The notes: a model not told the origin generated them from the letters alone. A DNA stretch of 64,000 bases from an uncultured Eubacterium sp. (GCA_944380545.1 CALWHV010000007.1:1-64000), one strand, 5' to 3'. Positions 16,317-25,881 are shown, counted from the stretch's first letter. Numbers and translations are program-made.

Positions 16317-18890
16317 GTGAAAAAGATAGTTTTGGGCGTGCTTGCCCATGTTGATTCCGGAAAGACCACGCTTTCCGAGGCGCTGCTCTACCTAAGCGGC
16401 AGCATAAAGAAGCCGGGGCGGGTTGACCGCGGCGATTCGTTTTTTGACAGCTTTGCCCTTGAGCGCAGCAGAGGGATAACAATTTTCAGCAAGGAGGCCG
16501 TTATAAAGAGCGGCGGCGCGCAGCTCACCCTGCTTGACACGCCCGGCCACGCCGACCTCGGCGCGGAGGCGGAGCGCACGCTTCAGGTGCTTGATTACGC
16601 CGTGCTTGTTGTCAGCGCGCCGGCGGGTGTGCAGAGCCACACCGTTACGCTGTGGAGGCTGCTTGCAAAATACGGCGTGCCGTGCTTTGTTTTTATCAAC
16701 AAAACCGATCTGTGCGAGGACGCGGGCAGCCGCGCGCTTCAAAGCCTGAGGGAAAGTTTCGGCGAGGGCTTTACGGACTTTTCTAATGAGGGCGACGGAT
16801 TTTACGAGGAGCTGGCGCTTTCCGGCGAGGAGCTGATGGAGGAATACTTCCAAAGCGGAAAAATCGGCGTTGAGAGCATTGCGCGCGCCGTAAAGGAGCG
16901 GCGCGTGTTTCCGTGCCTGTTCGGCTCCGCGCTGAAGCTTGAGGGCGTAGACGCGCTTTTGCAGGCACTTGAAAAATACACGATCGAGCCAGAACACGGC
17001 GATGAATTTGCTGCGCGCGTTTTTAAAATAACCGAGGACAGAGGCCTGCGCCTGACGCATATGAAGATAACGGGCGGCTGCCTAAAGGTGAAGGATATAA
17101 TCAAAAGCGCAAAAAACACAAGCGACGAAAAGGCGGACCAGATAAGGATATATAACGGCGAAAAATACAACGCCGTGAGCAGCGCGGACGCGGGCAGCAT
17201 CTGCGCCATTTCCGGCATAAGCTTTGCCGGCGCGGGAGACGGGCTCGGCGCAGAGGCCGGGGAGATCCGCCCCCTGCTCTCCCCCGTTTTTACATACGGA
17301 ATCGAGCTGCCGGACGGAATCGACGCGCACACGGCGCTTCAAAAGCTGAAAAGGCTTGAGGATGAGGACCCGCTTTTAAAGATAGAATGGAACAGCCGCG
17401 CCGGTCAGATACAGGCGCAGCTGATGGGCGACATACAGCTTGAGATACTTAAAGAGCTGATAATGGAGAGATTCGGCTTTGAGGCGAAATTCACGAGCGG
17501 CAGCGTTATATATAAAGAAACGATAGCAAACGCCGTTGAGGGAGTGGGGCATTTTGAGCCGCTGCGCCACTATGCGGAGGTGCATCTTATACTGAAGCCG
17601 GGCAAGCGCGGCAGCGGGCTCGTTTTTAAAAACGAGTGCAGGGACGATACGCTTGACAAGAACTGGCAGCGACTGATAATGACCCACCTCGGCGAAAAAA
17701 CGCATATAGGCGTGCTGACAGGTTCGCCCGTGACGGATATTGAGATAACGCTTGCAAGCGCAAAGGCGCACCCGAAGCACACGGAGGGCGGCGATTTCAG
17801 GCAGGCCACCTACCGCGCCGTGCGCCAGGGGCTGAGAAAGGCGCAGAGCGTGCTGCTTGAACCGATGTATGATTTCACGCTTGAGCTTCCGGCGGAATGT
17901 GTGGGCAGGGCGCTCTCAGACATCCAGCGGATGAACGGCAGCTTTTCCCCGCCCGAAAGCGGCGGCGCAGGCGCGGTTATAACGGGGCGCGCTCCCGTGC
18001 TTGAGATGCGCGACTACGCGCGCGAGGTGATAAGATACACGCGCGGAAGCGGCAGGCTGCGCTGCGCGCCGGGAGGCTACGAGCCGTGCCGAAACGCGCA
18101 GGAGGTAATAGCCGCCGCAGGGTACGACTGCGACGCGGACACGGACAACACCTGCGATTCCGTGTTTTGCTCACACGGCGCGGGCTATGTTGTTAAATGG
18201 AACGAGGTTGAGAGCCATATGCACCTGCAAAGCGCGCTTTCAAAGCCGAAGAGCGAATACAGACAGGCGCTGCGCTCTACGGCCGCAGGAAGAGGCAAAA
18301 GCGACCTTTTTGCGCTTGACAGAGAGCTTATGAAGATATTTGAGCAGACCTACGGGCCGATAAAAAGCAGGCAGAGCCCGCCGGATTCGGCGCATTTCAC
18401 ATTTACGGAAAAGAGGAGCGAAAGCGAAAAAGGCCGCCGGCAGAGCGCGTACGGCGGCGCGGAATATCTGCTTGTGGACGGCTACAATGTTATCTTTGCG
18501 TGGGACAGGCTGCGCGAGGTTGGGCGCGAGGACATAGACGCGGCAAGAACCATGCTGACAAACATACTTTGCAACTACCGCGGCTTTAAAAAATGCGAGG
18601 TTATACTTGTGTTTGACGCTTACCGTGTTAAGGGCGCGGTGCGCGAGGTGGAAAAAACGGACGGCATAACCACGGTTTACACCAAAGAGGCGGAAACTGC
18701 CGACGCGTATATAGAGAAAGCCTCTTACCGGCTTGCAAAGGAAAACAGGGTGCGCGTTGTTACATCAGACGCGGCGGAGCAGCTGATAATCCTCGGAAAC
18801 GGGGCGCTTCGCGTTTCCTCGCGCGAATTTGAAGAAGAGGTGCAAAGCGCCGAGGAGGAGATACGCCGCATAATCAGCGAGGAGCAATAG
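16317..18890 (+). CDS. TetM/EF-G-like translational GTPase fused to a YacP/Rae1-like NYN nuclease domain
   Basis: An 857-residue protein. Residues 1 to about 650 are an elongation-factor-G-type GTPase of the TetM/TetO branch: G1 AHVDSGKTT (residues 10-18), G2 RGIT, G3 DTPGHAD, G4 NKTD, then the EF-G domains III to V. Residues about 715-850 form an NYN/PIN-like domain that starts EYLLVDGYNVIFAWD and continues with acidic residues (VFDAYR, ETADAYIEK, VVTSD). In Bacillus the stand-alone YacP/Rae1 is a ribosome-dependent mRNA endonuclease. The fusion would place such a nuclease on a ribosome-binding GTPase. GTG is the start, with AAAGGAGG 7 bases upstream. The gene is alone between two terminators. 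A role in tetracycline protection is possible but not shown. Confidence 0.8.
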   Translation: MKKIVLGVLAHVDSGKTTLSEALLYLSGSIKKPGRVDRGDSFFDSFALERSRGITIFSKEAVIKSGGAQLTLLDTPGHADLGAEAERTLQVLDYAVLVVSAPAGVQSHTVTLWRLLAKYGVPCFVFINKTDLCEDAGSRALQSLRESFGEGFTDFSNEGDGFYEELALSGEELMEEYFQSGKIGVESIARAVKERRVFPCLFGSALKLEGVDALLQALEKYTIEPEHGDEFAARVFKITEDRGLRLTHMKITGGCLKVKDIIKSAKNTSDEKADQIRIYNGEKYNAVSSADAGSICAISGISFAGAGDGLGAEAGEIRPLLSPVFTYGIELPDGIDAHTALQKLKRLEDEDPLLKIEWNSRAGQIQAQLMGDIQLEILKELIMERFGFEAKFTSGSVIYKETIANAVEGVGHFEPLRHYAEVHLILKPGKRGSGLVFKNECRDDTLDKNWQRLIMTHLGEKTHIGVLTGSPVTDIEITLASAKAHPKHTEGGDFRQATYRAVRQGLRKAQSVLLEPMYDFTLELPAECVGRALSDIQRMNGSFSPPESGGAGAVITGRAPVLEMRDYAREVIRYTRGSGRLRCAPGGYEPCRNAQEVIAAAGYDCDADTDNTCDSVFCSHGAGYVVKWNEVESHMHLQSALSKPKSEYRQALRSTAAGRGKSDLFALDRELMKIFEQTYGPIKSRQSPPDSAHFTFTEKRSESEKGRRQSAYGGAEYLLVDGYNVIFAWDRLREVGREDIDAARTMLTNILCNYRGFKKCEVILVFDAYRVKGAVREVEKTDGITTVYTKEAETADAYIEKASYRLAKENRVRVVTSDAAEQLIILGNGALRVSSREFEEEVQSAEEEIRRIISEEQ

Positions 18891-18946
18891 CGCGAAAACA
18901 TACACATTTGCCGAACGCGGCGCTGCGTGATGCCTTATCGGCAGTA

Positions 18947-18990
18947 AAAGAGCCTTGATTCAGAAACGAATCAAGGCTCTTTTTGTTTTT
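18947..18990. terminator. Bidirectional terminator
   Basis: A 15-bp stem around AGAGCCTTGATTC / GAATCAAGGCTCT with T tracts on the plus side and CTTTTACTG on the minus side. It separates the GTPase gene from the convergent transporter gene. Confidence 0.85.
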
Positions 18991-18998
18991 ATTGCTTA

Positions 18999-20414
18999 TT
19001 ATTGCTGCTCTTCGCCGTTTTGCGCTTCTGCGGCGTGCTTTTCGGCAAGGATTGCAACATCCTTTTCCACCTGCTTTTTGTGCAGCGGATACCAGAACCA
19101 CAAAACCACCGCAAGCAGCAGGAAGCCGGCTGCCGGCACAAGCGTTGCGATATCGAATATGCCCTCCTTAACGGCGGGGTCAAACGCGGTTTTATCCGTA
19201 TACCCCACAGCGGTGAGCAGGCTGCCCACAAGGCCTGAGGTTGCCGCCTGGCCGAGCTTGCGCGCAAAGGAATACATACCGTAAACGGCGCCGTCCTCTC
19301 GTATGCCGTTTTTGATTTCTGAATAATCTATAACATCGGTAACGAGCGCCCAGGCAACTATCTGGAAAACGCCGAGACCTATCCAGCTTACCATCTGGAA
19401 GGCGGCGTAAACAAACACATTCTGCGGGCGCAGGAAATACAGCACGATGCAGATTATGCCGGCGGCGAAATTTGAAACAGCGCCCATTTCAGCCTTGCCG
19501 AAGCGGTTTGCAAGCGGCTTTGCGGCGAACGCGGCTGCAATCATACCAACGCCCATCATAACCATTGATAGCGTTTGCGCCTTTGCGTTTCCGTAATAAT
19601 TCGGGAAAACATAGTTTGCCATCTGCTGAAGCGTGAGCTGCGCTATGAGCATCAGGATGGACGCTACTATCAGCGAGAGCAGTGCGCGGTTTGTGAAGGC
19701 GTGGGCAAACATAACGCCGATATTATTGCGCTTTAGCTGCTCCTTTGTGGGGGTTGACTTAACGCGCTCTGTGCAAAGGTTGAAGCACAGCAGATAGCAG
19801 CCGACGGCAAGCACGGAGCACACGCCTGCGATTATCGTGAAGCGCGGGCCGTTCAAAACATCGTTGCCGTTTATATTATCATAGGCGATGAGCGGGATAC
19901 CGGCCGTTACGAACGCGCCGGCGAGCGCGCCGCCCATAGTTCTGAAGGTGGAAAGCGACTGCCTGTCGCCCGGATCGGCGGAAATGGCGGACGCCATCGA
20001 GCCGTAGGGGATATTTACCGAGGTGTAGAACACAGAGCCCCAGAGAATATATGTTATAAACAGATAGGCGATCTTAGCGGCGTTCGGCATATCGGCGAGC
20101 GCGCTTTGATACATAAGAAACGAGCACAGCGCAACGGGGCCGCACATACGCAGGATCCACGGCTTGAATTTGCCGTGCTTGCCGCCCTTGGAGCGGTCGC
20201 ATATCCTGCCCATACCTATATCCGTGAACGCATCCACGATTCTTGCAACCATCATAACGACGCCGACAACATATGCGTCAACGCTCATAACATCCGTGTA
20301 AAACTTCATAAGGAATGACGACGAGAGCAGGAATGTGAAATCATTTCCGAAATCGCCGAACATATACCCCAGCTTGTCACGGATGCCGAATGGCCTTACT
20401 GCTTTTTCACTCAT
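18999..20414 (-). CDS. GPH-family sugar:cation symporter
   Basis: A 471-residue 12-helix symporter of the MelB/YihO type. Signatures include ARIVDAFTDIGMGRICDRSKGGKHGKFKPWIL after helix 2 and TDVIDYSEIKNG before the last helices. It belongs to a different branch from the transporters at 0.2 and 8.8 kb. AGAGGTG is placed 6 bases before the ATG. It is monocistronic, downstream of the PTS operon on the same strand but with its own upstream region of about 150 bases. Substrate unknown. Confidence 0.85.
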   Translation of the reverse strand: MSEKAVRPFGIRDKLGYMFGDFGNDFTFLLSSSFLMKFYTDVMSVDAYVVGVVMMVARIVDAFTDIGMGRICDRSKGGKHGKFKPWILRMCGPVALCSFLMYQSALADMPNAAKIAYLFITYILWGSVFYTSVNIPYGSMASAISADPGDRQSLSTFRTMGGALAGAFVTAGIPLIAYDNINGNDVLNGPRFTIIAGVCSVLAVGCYLLCFNLCTERVKSTPTKEQLKRNNIGVMFAHAFTNRALLSLIVASILMLIAQLTLQQMANYVFPNYYGNAKAQTLSMVMMGVGMIAAAFAAKPLANRFGKAEMGAVSNFAAGIICIVLYFLRPQNVFVYAAFQMVSWIGLGVFQIVAWALVTDVIDYSEIKNGIREDGAVYGMYSFARKLGQAATSGLVGSLLTAVGYTDKTAFDPAVKEGIFDIATLVPAAGFLLLAVVLWFWYPLHKKQVEKDVAILAEKHAAEAQNGEEQQ

Positions 20415-20567
20415 TGTGACACCTCTTTCTGCGGCATTTTAAACAAAATGCGCCGGTTATACCAACATTATATTATACAATACGCATAAAAAGCAAGACC
20501 GTTTTGCAAAATTTTCCTAAAACCGGTAACGACATAACCAAATGCGCCGAGGCGCAAAATCTACGGC
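20415..20567. other. Intergenic region between ptsI and the GPH symporter
   Basis: On the minus strand TTGCTT and a TATAAT with about 18 bases between them could serve the transporter gene. A short TGCGCC/GGCGCA hairpin (20541-20556) may be a weak terminator for ptsI. Nothing else is visible. Confidence 0.4.
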
Positions 20568-22199
20568 TCAAGGGCAGCCGCACACAGCGCGCCGCGTTTT
20601 GGCGACCGCCGCCGGCGAAACGGAAAATTCATCGAGCCCCCATTCAACGAGCCGCGGTACAAGCTCCGGCAGTGACGCCGCCTCGCCGCACATACCCACC
20701 TCTATACCGGCTGCCTTGGCGTTTTTGATAACTATTTTTATTGCGCGCAAAACGGCGGGGTTCTGCACATCGTAAAGATCCGCCACATCGCCGCTGCCCC
20801 TGTCCGCAGCCATAATATAGCCCGTTAAATCGTTTGTGCCGATGCTGAAAAAATCAGCCTCTCCGGCAAGTATATCGGATATGAGAACGGCGGCGGGCGT
20901 TTCGATCATAACTCCGAGCGGCACGCCTTTTTTAAAAGGAACGCCCTCTGCCTCAAGCTCGCTCTCACACTGCAAAACAAGCTTTTTTGCGGCTATGACC
21001 TCGCCCTGCGTGCAGACGAGCGGCAGCATCAGCTTAATATTCCCCTGTGCGGCGGCTCTGAGAACGGCGCGAAGCTGGGTCTTGAAAAGCTGCGTGTTTT
21101 TAAGGCAGTACCTTATGGCGCGAAGCCCCATAAACGGGTTTTCCTCCGCAGGGATGCCGAGATAAGGAATATGCTTGTCGCCGCCCGCGTCAAGCGTGCG
21201 TATTATCACTTCCCTGCCGCCCATCGCCGAAGCGACCGAGAGGTACGCCTCAAGCTGCTCCTCCTCGCCCGGTGGGCTCTCTCTGTCCATATAAAGAAAT
21301 TCCGTGCGGAAAAGCCCGACGCCCTCCGCTCCGGCATCGGCGGCAGAAGCGGCGTCGGCGGGAAGAGCTATATTGGCAAAGACCTTTTTAACGCATCCGC
21401 CCTTAGTTACCGTGGGCAGGCGCGCATATTTTTCATCGAGCAGCCGGCTCTGCGTATGCTTTTTGGCAAGCTCCTCGTAATGCTTTGCCTCAGCCCCGCC
21501 TGGGGAGACGAGCACCTCGCCGCTGTCGGCATCCACGATGAGCGTTTCGCCGTCCTTGAATATTGACGCGGCGTTTTCAATGCCGAGCACGCACGGGATA
21601 CCGATCGACCTTGCGATTATCGCGCTGTGGGAGGTTGCGCCGCCGCGCTCGCCGACAAGGGCGCGCACCCTTTTTGCATCCAGGCGCGAGGTCATTGCCG
21701 GCGTAAATTCGGCGGCTACGAGCACGCAGCCGTCCTCCGGCACAAAAAGCTCCTCCTCGCCTCTGCCGCAAAGATAGTTGATAAGGCTGCTTTTTATCTC
21801 GTTTACATCAGCGCTTCGCCGGCGCGTAAGCTCGTCCCCCGATGCGTCAAACATCCTTGAAAATGAGGAGCAGACCTCCTCCGCCGCCTGCTCCGCAGTT
21901 TTTGAATCCTCGCCGATAAGCTCCTTCATACGGCGGAGCATAAACGGATCCGCCAGCATTGCAAGATGCCCCTCAAGGATTGCGGCGTTATCGAAGCGGC
22001 CGTCATTTTTCAGCGATGCTATAAGCTTTTTTGTTGAGGTTATATACTTCTGCGCCGCCTCGTCAAGCCTGCGGCGCTCGTTTTCCGCGCCGGAAAACCT
22101 TGCCCCCGACACATCCGGCGCGCTTTCTTTAACGATAACGGCTCTTCCGATTGCGCAGCCGGATGATACGGCGGCGCCTTTATAACGATCCCCCGCCAT
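20568..22199 (-). CDS. ptsI: PTS enzyme I (phosphoenolpyruvate-protein phosphotransferase)
   Basis: A 543-residue cytoplasmic enzyme that takes phosphate from PEP to its active-site His and passes it to HPr. The phosphohistidine motif is GERGGATSHSAIIARSIGIPC (His near residue 188). The PEP-binding TIM barrel has GLFRTEFLYMDR and the C-terminal MIETPAAV and FSIGTNDL, followed by MCGEAA with the catalytic Cys. It is slightly shorter than the usual 570 residues. It starts 1 base after the ptsH stop and is the last gene of the fructose PTS operon. Having the general PTS protein in this operon makes fructose uptake self-contained. Confidence 0.95.
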   Translation of the reverse strand: MAGDRYKGAAVSSGCAIGRAVIVKESAPDVSGARFSGAENERRRLDEAAQKYITSTKKLIASLKNDGRFDNAAILEGHLAMLADPFMLRRMKELIGEDSKTAEQAAEEVCSSFSRMFDASGDELTRRRSADVNEIKSSLINYLCGRGEEELFVPEDGCVLVAAEFTPAMTSRLDAKRVRALVGERGGATSHSAIIARSIGIPCVLGIENAASIFKDGETLIVDADSGEVLVSPGGAEAKHYEELAKKHTQSRLLDEKYARLPTVTKGGCVKKVFANIALPADAASAADAGAEGVGLFRTEFLYMDRESPPGEEEQLEAYLSVASAMGGREVIIRTLDAGGDKHIPYLGIPAEENPFMGLRAIRYCLKNTQLFKTQLRAVLRAAAQGNIKLMLPLVCTQGEVIAAKKLVLQCESELEAEGVPFKKGVPLGVMIETPAAVLISDILAGEADFFSIGTNDLTGYIMAADRGSGDVADLYDVQNPAVLRAIKIVIKNAKAAGIEVGMCGEAASLPELVPRLVEWGLDEFSVSPAAVAKTRRAVCGCP

Positions 22200-22200
22200 A

Positions 22201-22461
22201 TCAATCCATACCGTTTTCTATCAGCTGCGCGGCTGCTTCAAGCATCTGCGCTTCATCCGTTCCGCTGCATATTACAGTGAGCCGCGCGCCGCATCTGATG
22301 CCCGCCGCCATAATATTCATTATGCTTTTGCCGTCTATCTCGTTATTTTCGGTTTTCAGGATTATATCCGAAGAAAATTCAGCCATCCTGCTGACGAATA
22401 TATTGGCGGGGCGCATATGAAGCCCAGCTTTATCAGCAACCGTTACGGTTCTGCTTACCAT
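22201..22461 (-). CDS. ptsH: Phosphocarrier protein HPr
   Basis: An 86-residue protein that relays phosphate from enzyme I to the fructose EII. The active-site motif GLHMRPAN holds His15. The regulatory serine is present in KSIMNIMAAGI, as expected for Ser46 control by HPr kinase in Bacillota. It lies between fruA and ptsI with spacings of 18 bases and 1 base. Confidence 0.95.
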   Translation of the reverse strand: MVSRTVTVADKAGLHMRPANIFVSRMAEFSSDIILKTENNEIDGKSIMNIMAAGIRCGARLTVICSGTDEAQMLEAAAQLIENGMD

Positions 22462-22479
22462 TTAAACGCCTCCGTATTT

Positions 22480-24438
22480 TTATTCCGCTCGTGCGAGCCT
22501 GTGGGTCCTTTTCTTTTTCAGCAGCGCAAGCATAAGGCAGCCCGCAACCGAGCCCGCAGCCAGCGCAGCAATATATCCGAGCACATTTTCTACCACCGGA
22601 AACACGAATATGCCTCCGTGCGGCGCGGGCAGCGAGCAGCCGAATAGCGCCGACACCGCGCCGGAGACGCCCGAGCCGACGATGCACGCCGGTATCACTC
22701 TGAGCGGGTCGGAGGCGGCGTAAGGAATCGCGCCCTCTGTTATGAAGCAAAGCCCCATAACATAATTTACGGGCCCGCTTTTAAGCTCCTGCTCGTTCCA
22801 TCTGTTTTTAAACAGAGTGGTTGCAAGGGCGATAGCTATCGGCGGCACCATTCCGCCCACCATTACCGCCGCCATAATCCAGTCGTTTTGAACGGAGGCG
22901 TCAGTAAGCATCGCAGTGCCGAAAACATACGCCGCTTTATTGAACGGGCCGCCCATATCAATAGCCATCATAGCGGCAAGCACCACCGAAAGCAGCAGCC
23001 TGCTTGTGCTGCCGAGCGCGGTAAGCCCGTTTGTTAGCGCGGTGTTGAGAAGCCCCACAACGGGGTTTATGACGCACATCAAAACGCCCATCAAAAGCGT
23101 GCCGAAAACGGGATACAGAAAGACCGGCTTAACGCCCTGCATACTTTTCGGCAGAAACGAAAACGCCTTTTTGATGCCGAGCATAATAATGCCCGCCGCA
23201 AAGCCCGCTATAAGCGCGCCCAAAAAGCCGGAAACGGCGGTTGGGTCGCCGGCGAGGTCTTTATTTTCTATCAGGCTGTTAAAGGTGTAGCCGGACGAGG
23301 CGAAAACGCCGCCGACAAAGCCGGGCAGCAGACCCGGCCTGTCTGCCACCGAGCTTGCGATATACGCCGAGAGCACCGGCAGCATAAGTGCAAATGCCGC
23401 CTTGCCTATCCAGAAAACGACCGCCGCGGCGGGATTTGTGTAGCCGAGCTGAGGCCCTGCCGGAGCGCCTGAAAGCGAATCTATAAGAAAGCCGAGCGCT
23501 ATAAGAACGCCGCCGCCCACAACGAATGGGAGCATATGGGAAACGCCGTTCATAAGGTGCTTATATACCCTTCTGCCGAAGCCCTCGTTTTCCGCAGGTG
23601 AAGCATCCGGCGCCTCCCCGCCTTTTCCGAGATACACCGGCGCCTCGCCGTGAAGGATTTTATTTATGAGCTCCTCCGGTCTGTTTATGCCTGCCGAGAC
23701 GGAGACCTTTAACACCCTTTTCCCGCCGAAGCGCGCCATATCAACATTTTTATCAGCCGCAACTATAATGCCGTCGCATTCCTCGATCTCCTTTTGAGTG
23801 AGCCTGTTTTTCACGCCGCCGGAGCCGTTCGTTTCGCATTTCACCGTGCAGCCGAGCCTTTCGCCCGCTTTTTCGAGCGCCTCCGCAGCCATATAGGTGT
23901 GCGCTATGCCCGTGGGGCAGGCGGTGACTGCCAGCACGCGGTGCGCGCGCGACGGCTCCCCGCGCCCGCCGCTTTCGGGATATTTTGCTTTTTCGCACTC
24001 GTCTATCACGCGCAGAAAATCCTGCGGCGTTTGCGCCTTTCTGAGCGCGGCGGCAAAATCGCCGTCCATAAGCATAATCATAAGGCGCGAAAGGATCTCA
24101 AGATAATCGTTTGAATCCTGCGGCGCGGCGATCATAAAAAACAGATCCGACGGCTTTGAATCCGGCGCGCCGAAATCCACGCCGCCCCTGACGGTGACGG
24201 CGGAGAGCGCGGGATATTTTACCGCCTTTGTTTTGGCGTGCGGCACGGCAATCCCGTCGCCCACGGCGGTGGTGCCCTGCGCCTCCCTTTCAAGTATCGC
24301 CGCCTTATACGCGTCCTTATCGCTTAGGCTGCCGGCTGCCGCGTGAAGCCCCACAAGGGCGTTTATCACATCGCCGCGGCTTGAAACATCAAGGCCGAGC
24401 GTTATTGCCTCAGGCTTGAGCAAATCGGTTATTTTCAC
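22480..24438 (-). CDS. fruA: PTS fructose-specific EIIABC
   Basis: A 652-residue membrane protein that imports fructose and phosphorylates it at C1. Order: EIIA (residues 1-150, phosphohistidine in GDGIAVPHAKT), EIIB (about 170-270, phosphocysteine in VTACPTGIAHTYMAAEAL), and EIIC with about 9-10 membrane segments. The start is the GTG at 24438, with GGGGGA upstream. A longer frame to 24579 runs through the 3' end of fruK and is not supported. It lies 19 bases after fruK. Confidence 0.93.
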   Translation of the reverse strand: MKITDLLKPEAITLGLDVSSRGDVINALVGLHAAAGSLSDKDAYKAAILEREAQGTTAVGDGIAVPHAKTKAVKYPALSAVTVRGGVDFGAPDSKPSDLFFMIAAPQDSNDYLEILSRLMIMLMDGDFAAALRKAQTPQDFLRVIDECEKAKYPESGGRGEPSRAHRVLAVTACPTGIAHTYMAAEALEKAGERLGCTVKCETNGSGGVKNRLTQKEIEECDGIIVAADKNVDMARFGGKRVLKVSVSAGINRPEELINKILHGEAPVYLGKGGEAPDASPAENEGFGRRVYKHLMNGVSHMLPFVVGGGVLIALGFLIDSLSGAPAGPQLGYTNPAAAVVFWIGKAAFALMLPVLSAYIASSVADRPGLLPGFVGGVFASSGYTFNSLIENKDLAGDPTAVSGFLGALIAGFAAGIIMLGIKKAFSFLPKSMQGVKPVFLYPVFGTLLMGVLMCVINPVVGLLNTALTNGLTALGSTSRLLLSVVLAAMMAIDMGGPFNKAAYVFGTAMLTDASVQNDWIMAAVMVGGMVPPIAIALATTLFKNRWNEQELKSGPVNYVMGLCFITEGAIPYAASDPLRVIPACIVGSGVSGAVSALFGCSLPAPHGGIFVFPVVENVLGYIAALAAGSVAGCLMLALLKKKRTHRLARAE

Positions 24439-24457
24439 ATAAATTCCCCCAAAAAAG

Positions 24458-25360
24458 TCAGAGCTTTTCAAACGCCTCGCGCACGGCGGTACAGTCTGCA
24501 AGCCCATAGGTAAAGGCGGTGGCGTTTGAACAGGCGCAGGCAAGCTTAAAGGCGTAAGCGGGGTCTCTGCGCTCAGCATAGCCAGCCGTGAAGCCCGCCA
24601 CCATAGAATCTCCGCAGCCCACTGAATCCACTATTCTGCCGGGCAGAGTGCCGCAAAACAGCTCGCCGCCGCTGCCCGTGACCAGCAGAGCGCCTTGCGA
24701 GCCGAGAGAAACGATAACATTCTGCGCGCCCATTTCAATCAGCGTTGAGGCGTAGCGGCGCGCCTGGCGCTCTGTTGACACCTTGACGCCGAACAGCTCG
24801 CCGAGCTCCTCGCGGTTGGGCTTTATCAAAAACGGCTTGTACTGGAGAGAACTGAGAAGCGACCTGCCTGAGGTGTCCACAATGCAGCGCGCTTTGGATG
24901 AAGAAACCGCCTTGAGCAGACGCGCGTAAATATCCTGCGGGAACGCGGCCGAGGCGTTTCCGGCGAGCACCACGATATCCTCCTCACAAACCGAGGAGAG
25001 CCTTGAAAGCAGCTCCTGCACCGCCTCCTGCGGCACTTTGGGGCCGGGCGCGTTTATATCAAGCTCGCCCCCGTCGCGCAGCTTTACATTTATGCGCGTG
25101 TTTCCGCAGGGAAGCGCAATAAGCTCGTTTTTAACACCCATATCGCTCAGCATAGCGGCAAGCTGCTGCCCCGTGAACCCTGCGCGAAAGCCGAGCGCCG
25201 TGTTTTTTGCGCCGAGGCGGGTGAGCATTATCGAAACATTTATTCCCTTGCCGCCCGCGCCTATTGAAGCCGAGGACGCGCGATTCACGCCGCGTTTGAG
25301 CGCCTCCGGCAGCTCAAGCACATAATCGAGCGCCGGTTCAAGCGTTACCGTGTAGATCAT
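24458..25360 (-). CDS. fruK: 1-phosphofructokinase
   Basis: A 300-residue PfkB-family kinase that converts fructose 1-phosphate to fructose 1,6-bisphosphate. The N-terminal IYTVTLEPALDYV and the GGKGINVS motif bind substrate. DSVGCGDSMVAGF holds the catalytic Asp and anion hole. It is the first gene of fruK-fruA-ptsH-ptsI, with AAAGGGGAG before the ATG. No FruR regulator gene is adjacent, so the control of the operon is not visible here. Confidence 0.93.
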   Translation of the reverse strand: MIYTVTLEPALDYVLELPEALKRGVNRASSASIGAGGKGINVSIMLTRLGAKNTALGFRAGFTGQQLAAMLSDMGVKNELIALPCGNTRINVKLRDGGELDINAPGPKVPQEAVQELLSRLSSVCEEDIVVLAGNASAAFPQDIYARLLKAVSSSKARCIVDTSGRSLLSSLQYKPFLIKPNREELGELFGVKVSTERQARRYASTLIEMGAQNVIVSLGSQGALLVTGSGGELFCGTLPGRIVDSVGCGDSMVAGFTAGYAERRDPAYAFKLACACSNATAFTYGLADCTAVREAFEKL

Positions 25361-25549
25361 AATCTTCTCCCCTTTTAATATTTTGCATTAGCTTTGAATT
25401 TATGAATTTTTTGTTTTCGGCAAAATCGCTTTCTATATTATTATGCTTTTTTGCCGCAATTAAAACGAATTGAATGCGAAAAGGCAATAAAACGGCTTTT
25501 CGCCGCGCCGGCGGGCAACACGCGCGATCGGCAATCCGCCCCGTTTGCG

Positions 25550-25795
25550 CAGCAGGCTGAGCGGCTGTGATGCGGGCTGCGAATCGCAGCCCCTACGCGG
25601 GCGTATCGAAGAGTGCGCGATAAGAGTTAATGAGTTTATTGTTTGCGCAGCGGACAGATGGACCGTGGTGCGGGCTGCGAATCGCAGCCCGCACGCGGGC
25701 GTATCTGAGCGTGCGCGATAAGAGTTAATGAGTTTATTGTTTGCACAGCGGACTGAGCGGCTGTGATGCGAGCTGCGGATCGCAGCCCCTACGCG
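25550..25795. repeat. 98-bp tandem repeat with REP-like palindrome
   Basis: About two and a half copies of a 98-base unit. The palindrome GGGCTGCGAATCGCAGCCC (or a close variant) occurs at 25574, 25672 and 25770, and the tract GATAAGAGTTAATGAG occurs at about 25619 and 25717. Both are exactly 98 bases apart. The unit therefore combines a REP-like hairpin with an AT-rich spacer. Confidence 0.85.
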
Positions 25796-25848
25796 GAATA
25801 GTTGGAACCTAAGCTTTTCGGGAACTTCGAATAAAGCTCGCAGCAAAG

Positions 25849-25877
25849 CCAAGACCTCCGGCTGAACCGGAGGTCTT
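25849..25877. terminator. Terminator-like hairpin after the histidine kinase gene
   Basis: A 12-bp stem with TTGATTTTATT on the plus strand. It lies just after the stop of the minus-strand kinase gene, where it could stop either strand's transcripts. Confidence 0.6.
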
Positions 25878-25881
25878 GATT

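Larger units (their letters stand above)
25361..25881. other. 521-bp non-coding region with a tandem repeat
   Basis: The first 80 bases hold the fruK leader. From about 25550 to 25795 the region is made of a 98-bp tandem repeat (listed separately). A hairpin at 25849-25877 (CAAGACCTCCGG / CCGGAGGTCTTG) ends the region. No coding frame in it has a ribosome binding site or a recognisable product. Confidence 0.7.

Noticed and set aside
22433..22750. Arg-rich minus-strand frame overlapping the 3' end of fruA
   Set aside because: It is an alternative frame of fruA with skewed composition.
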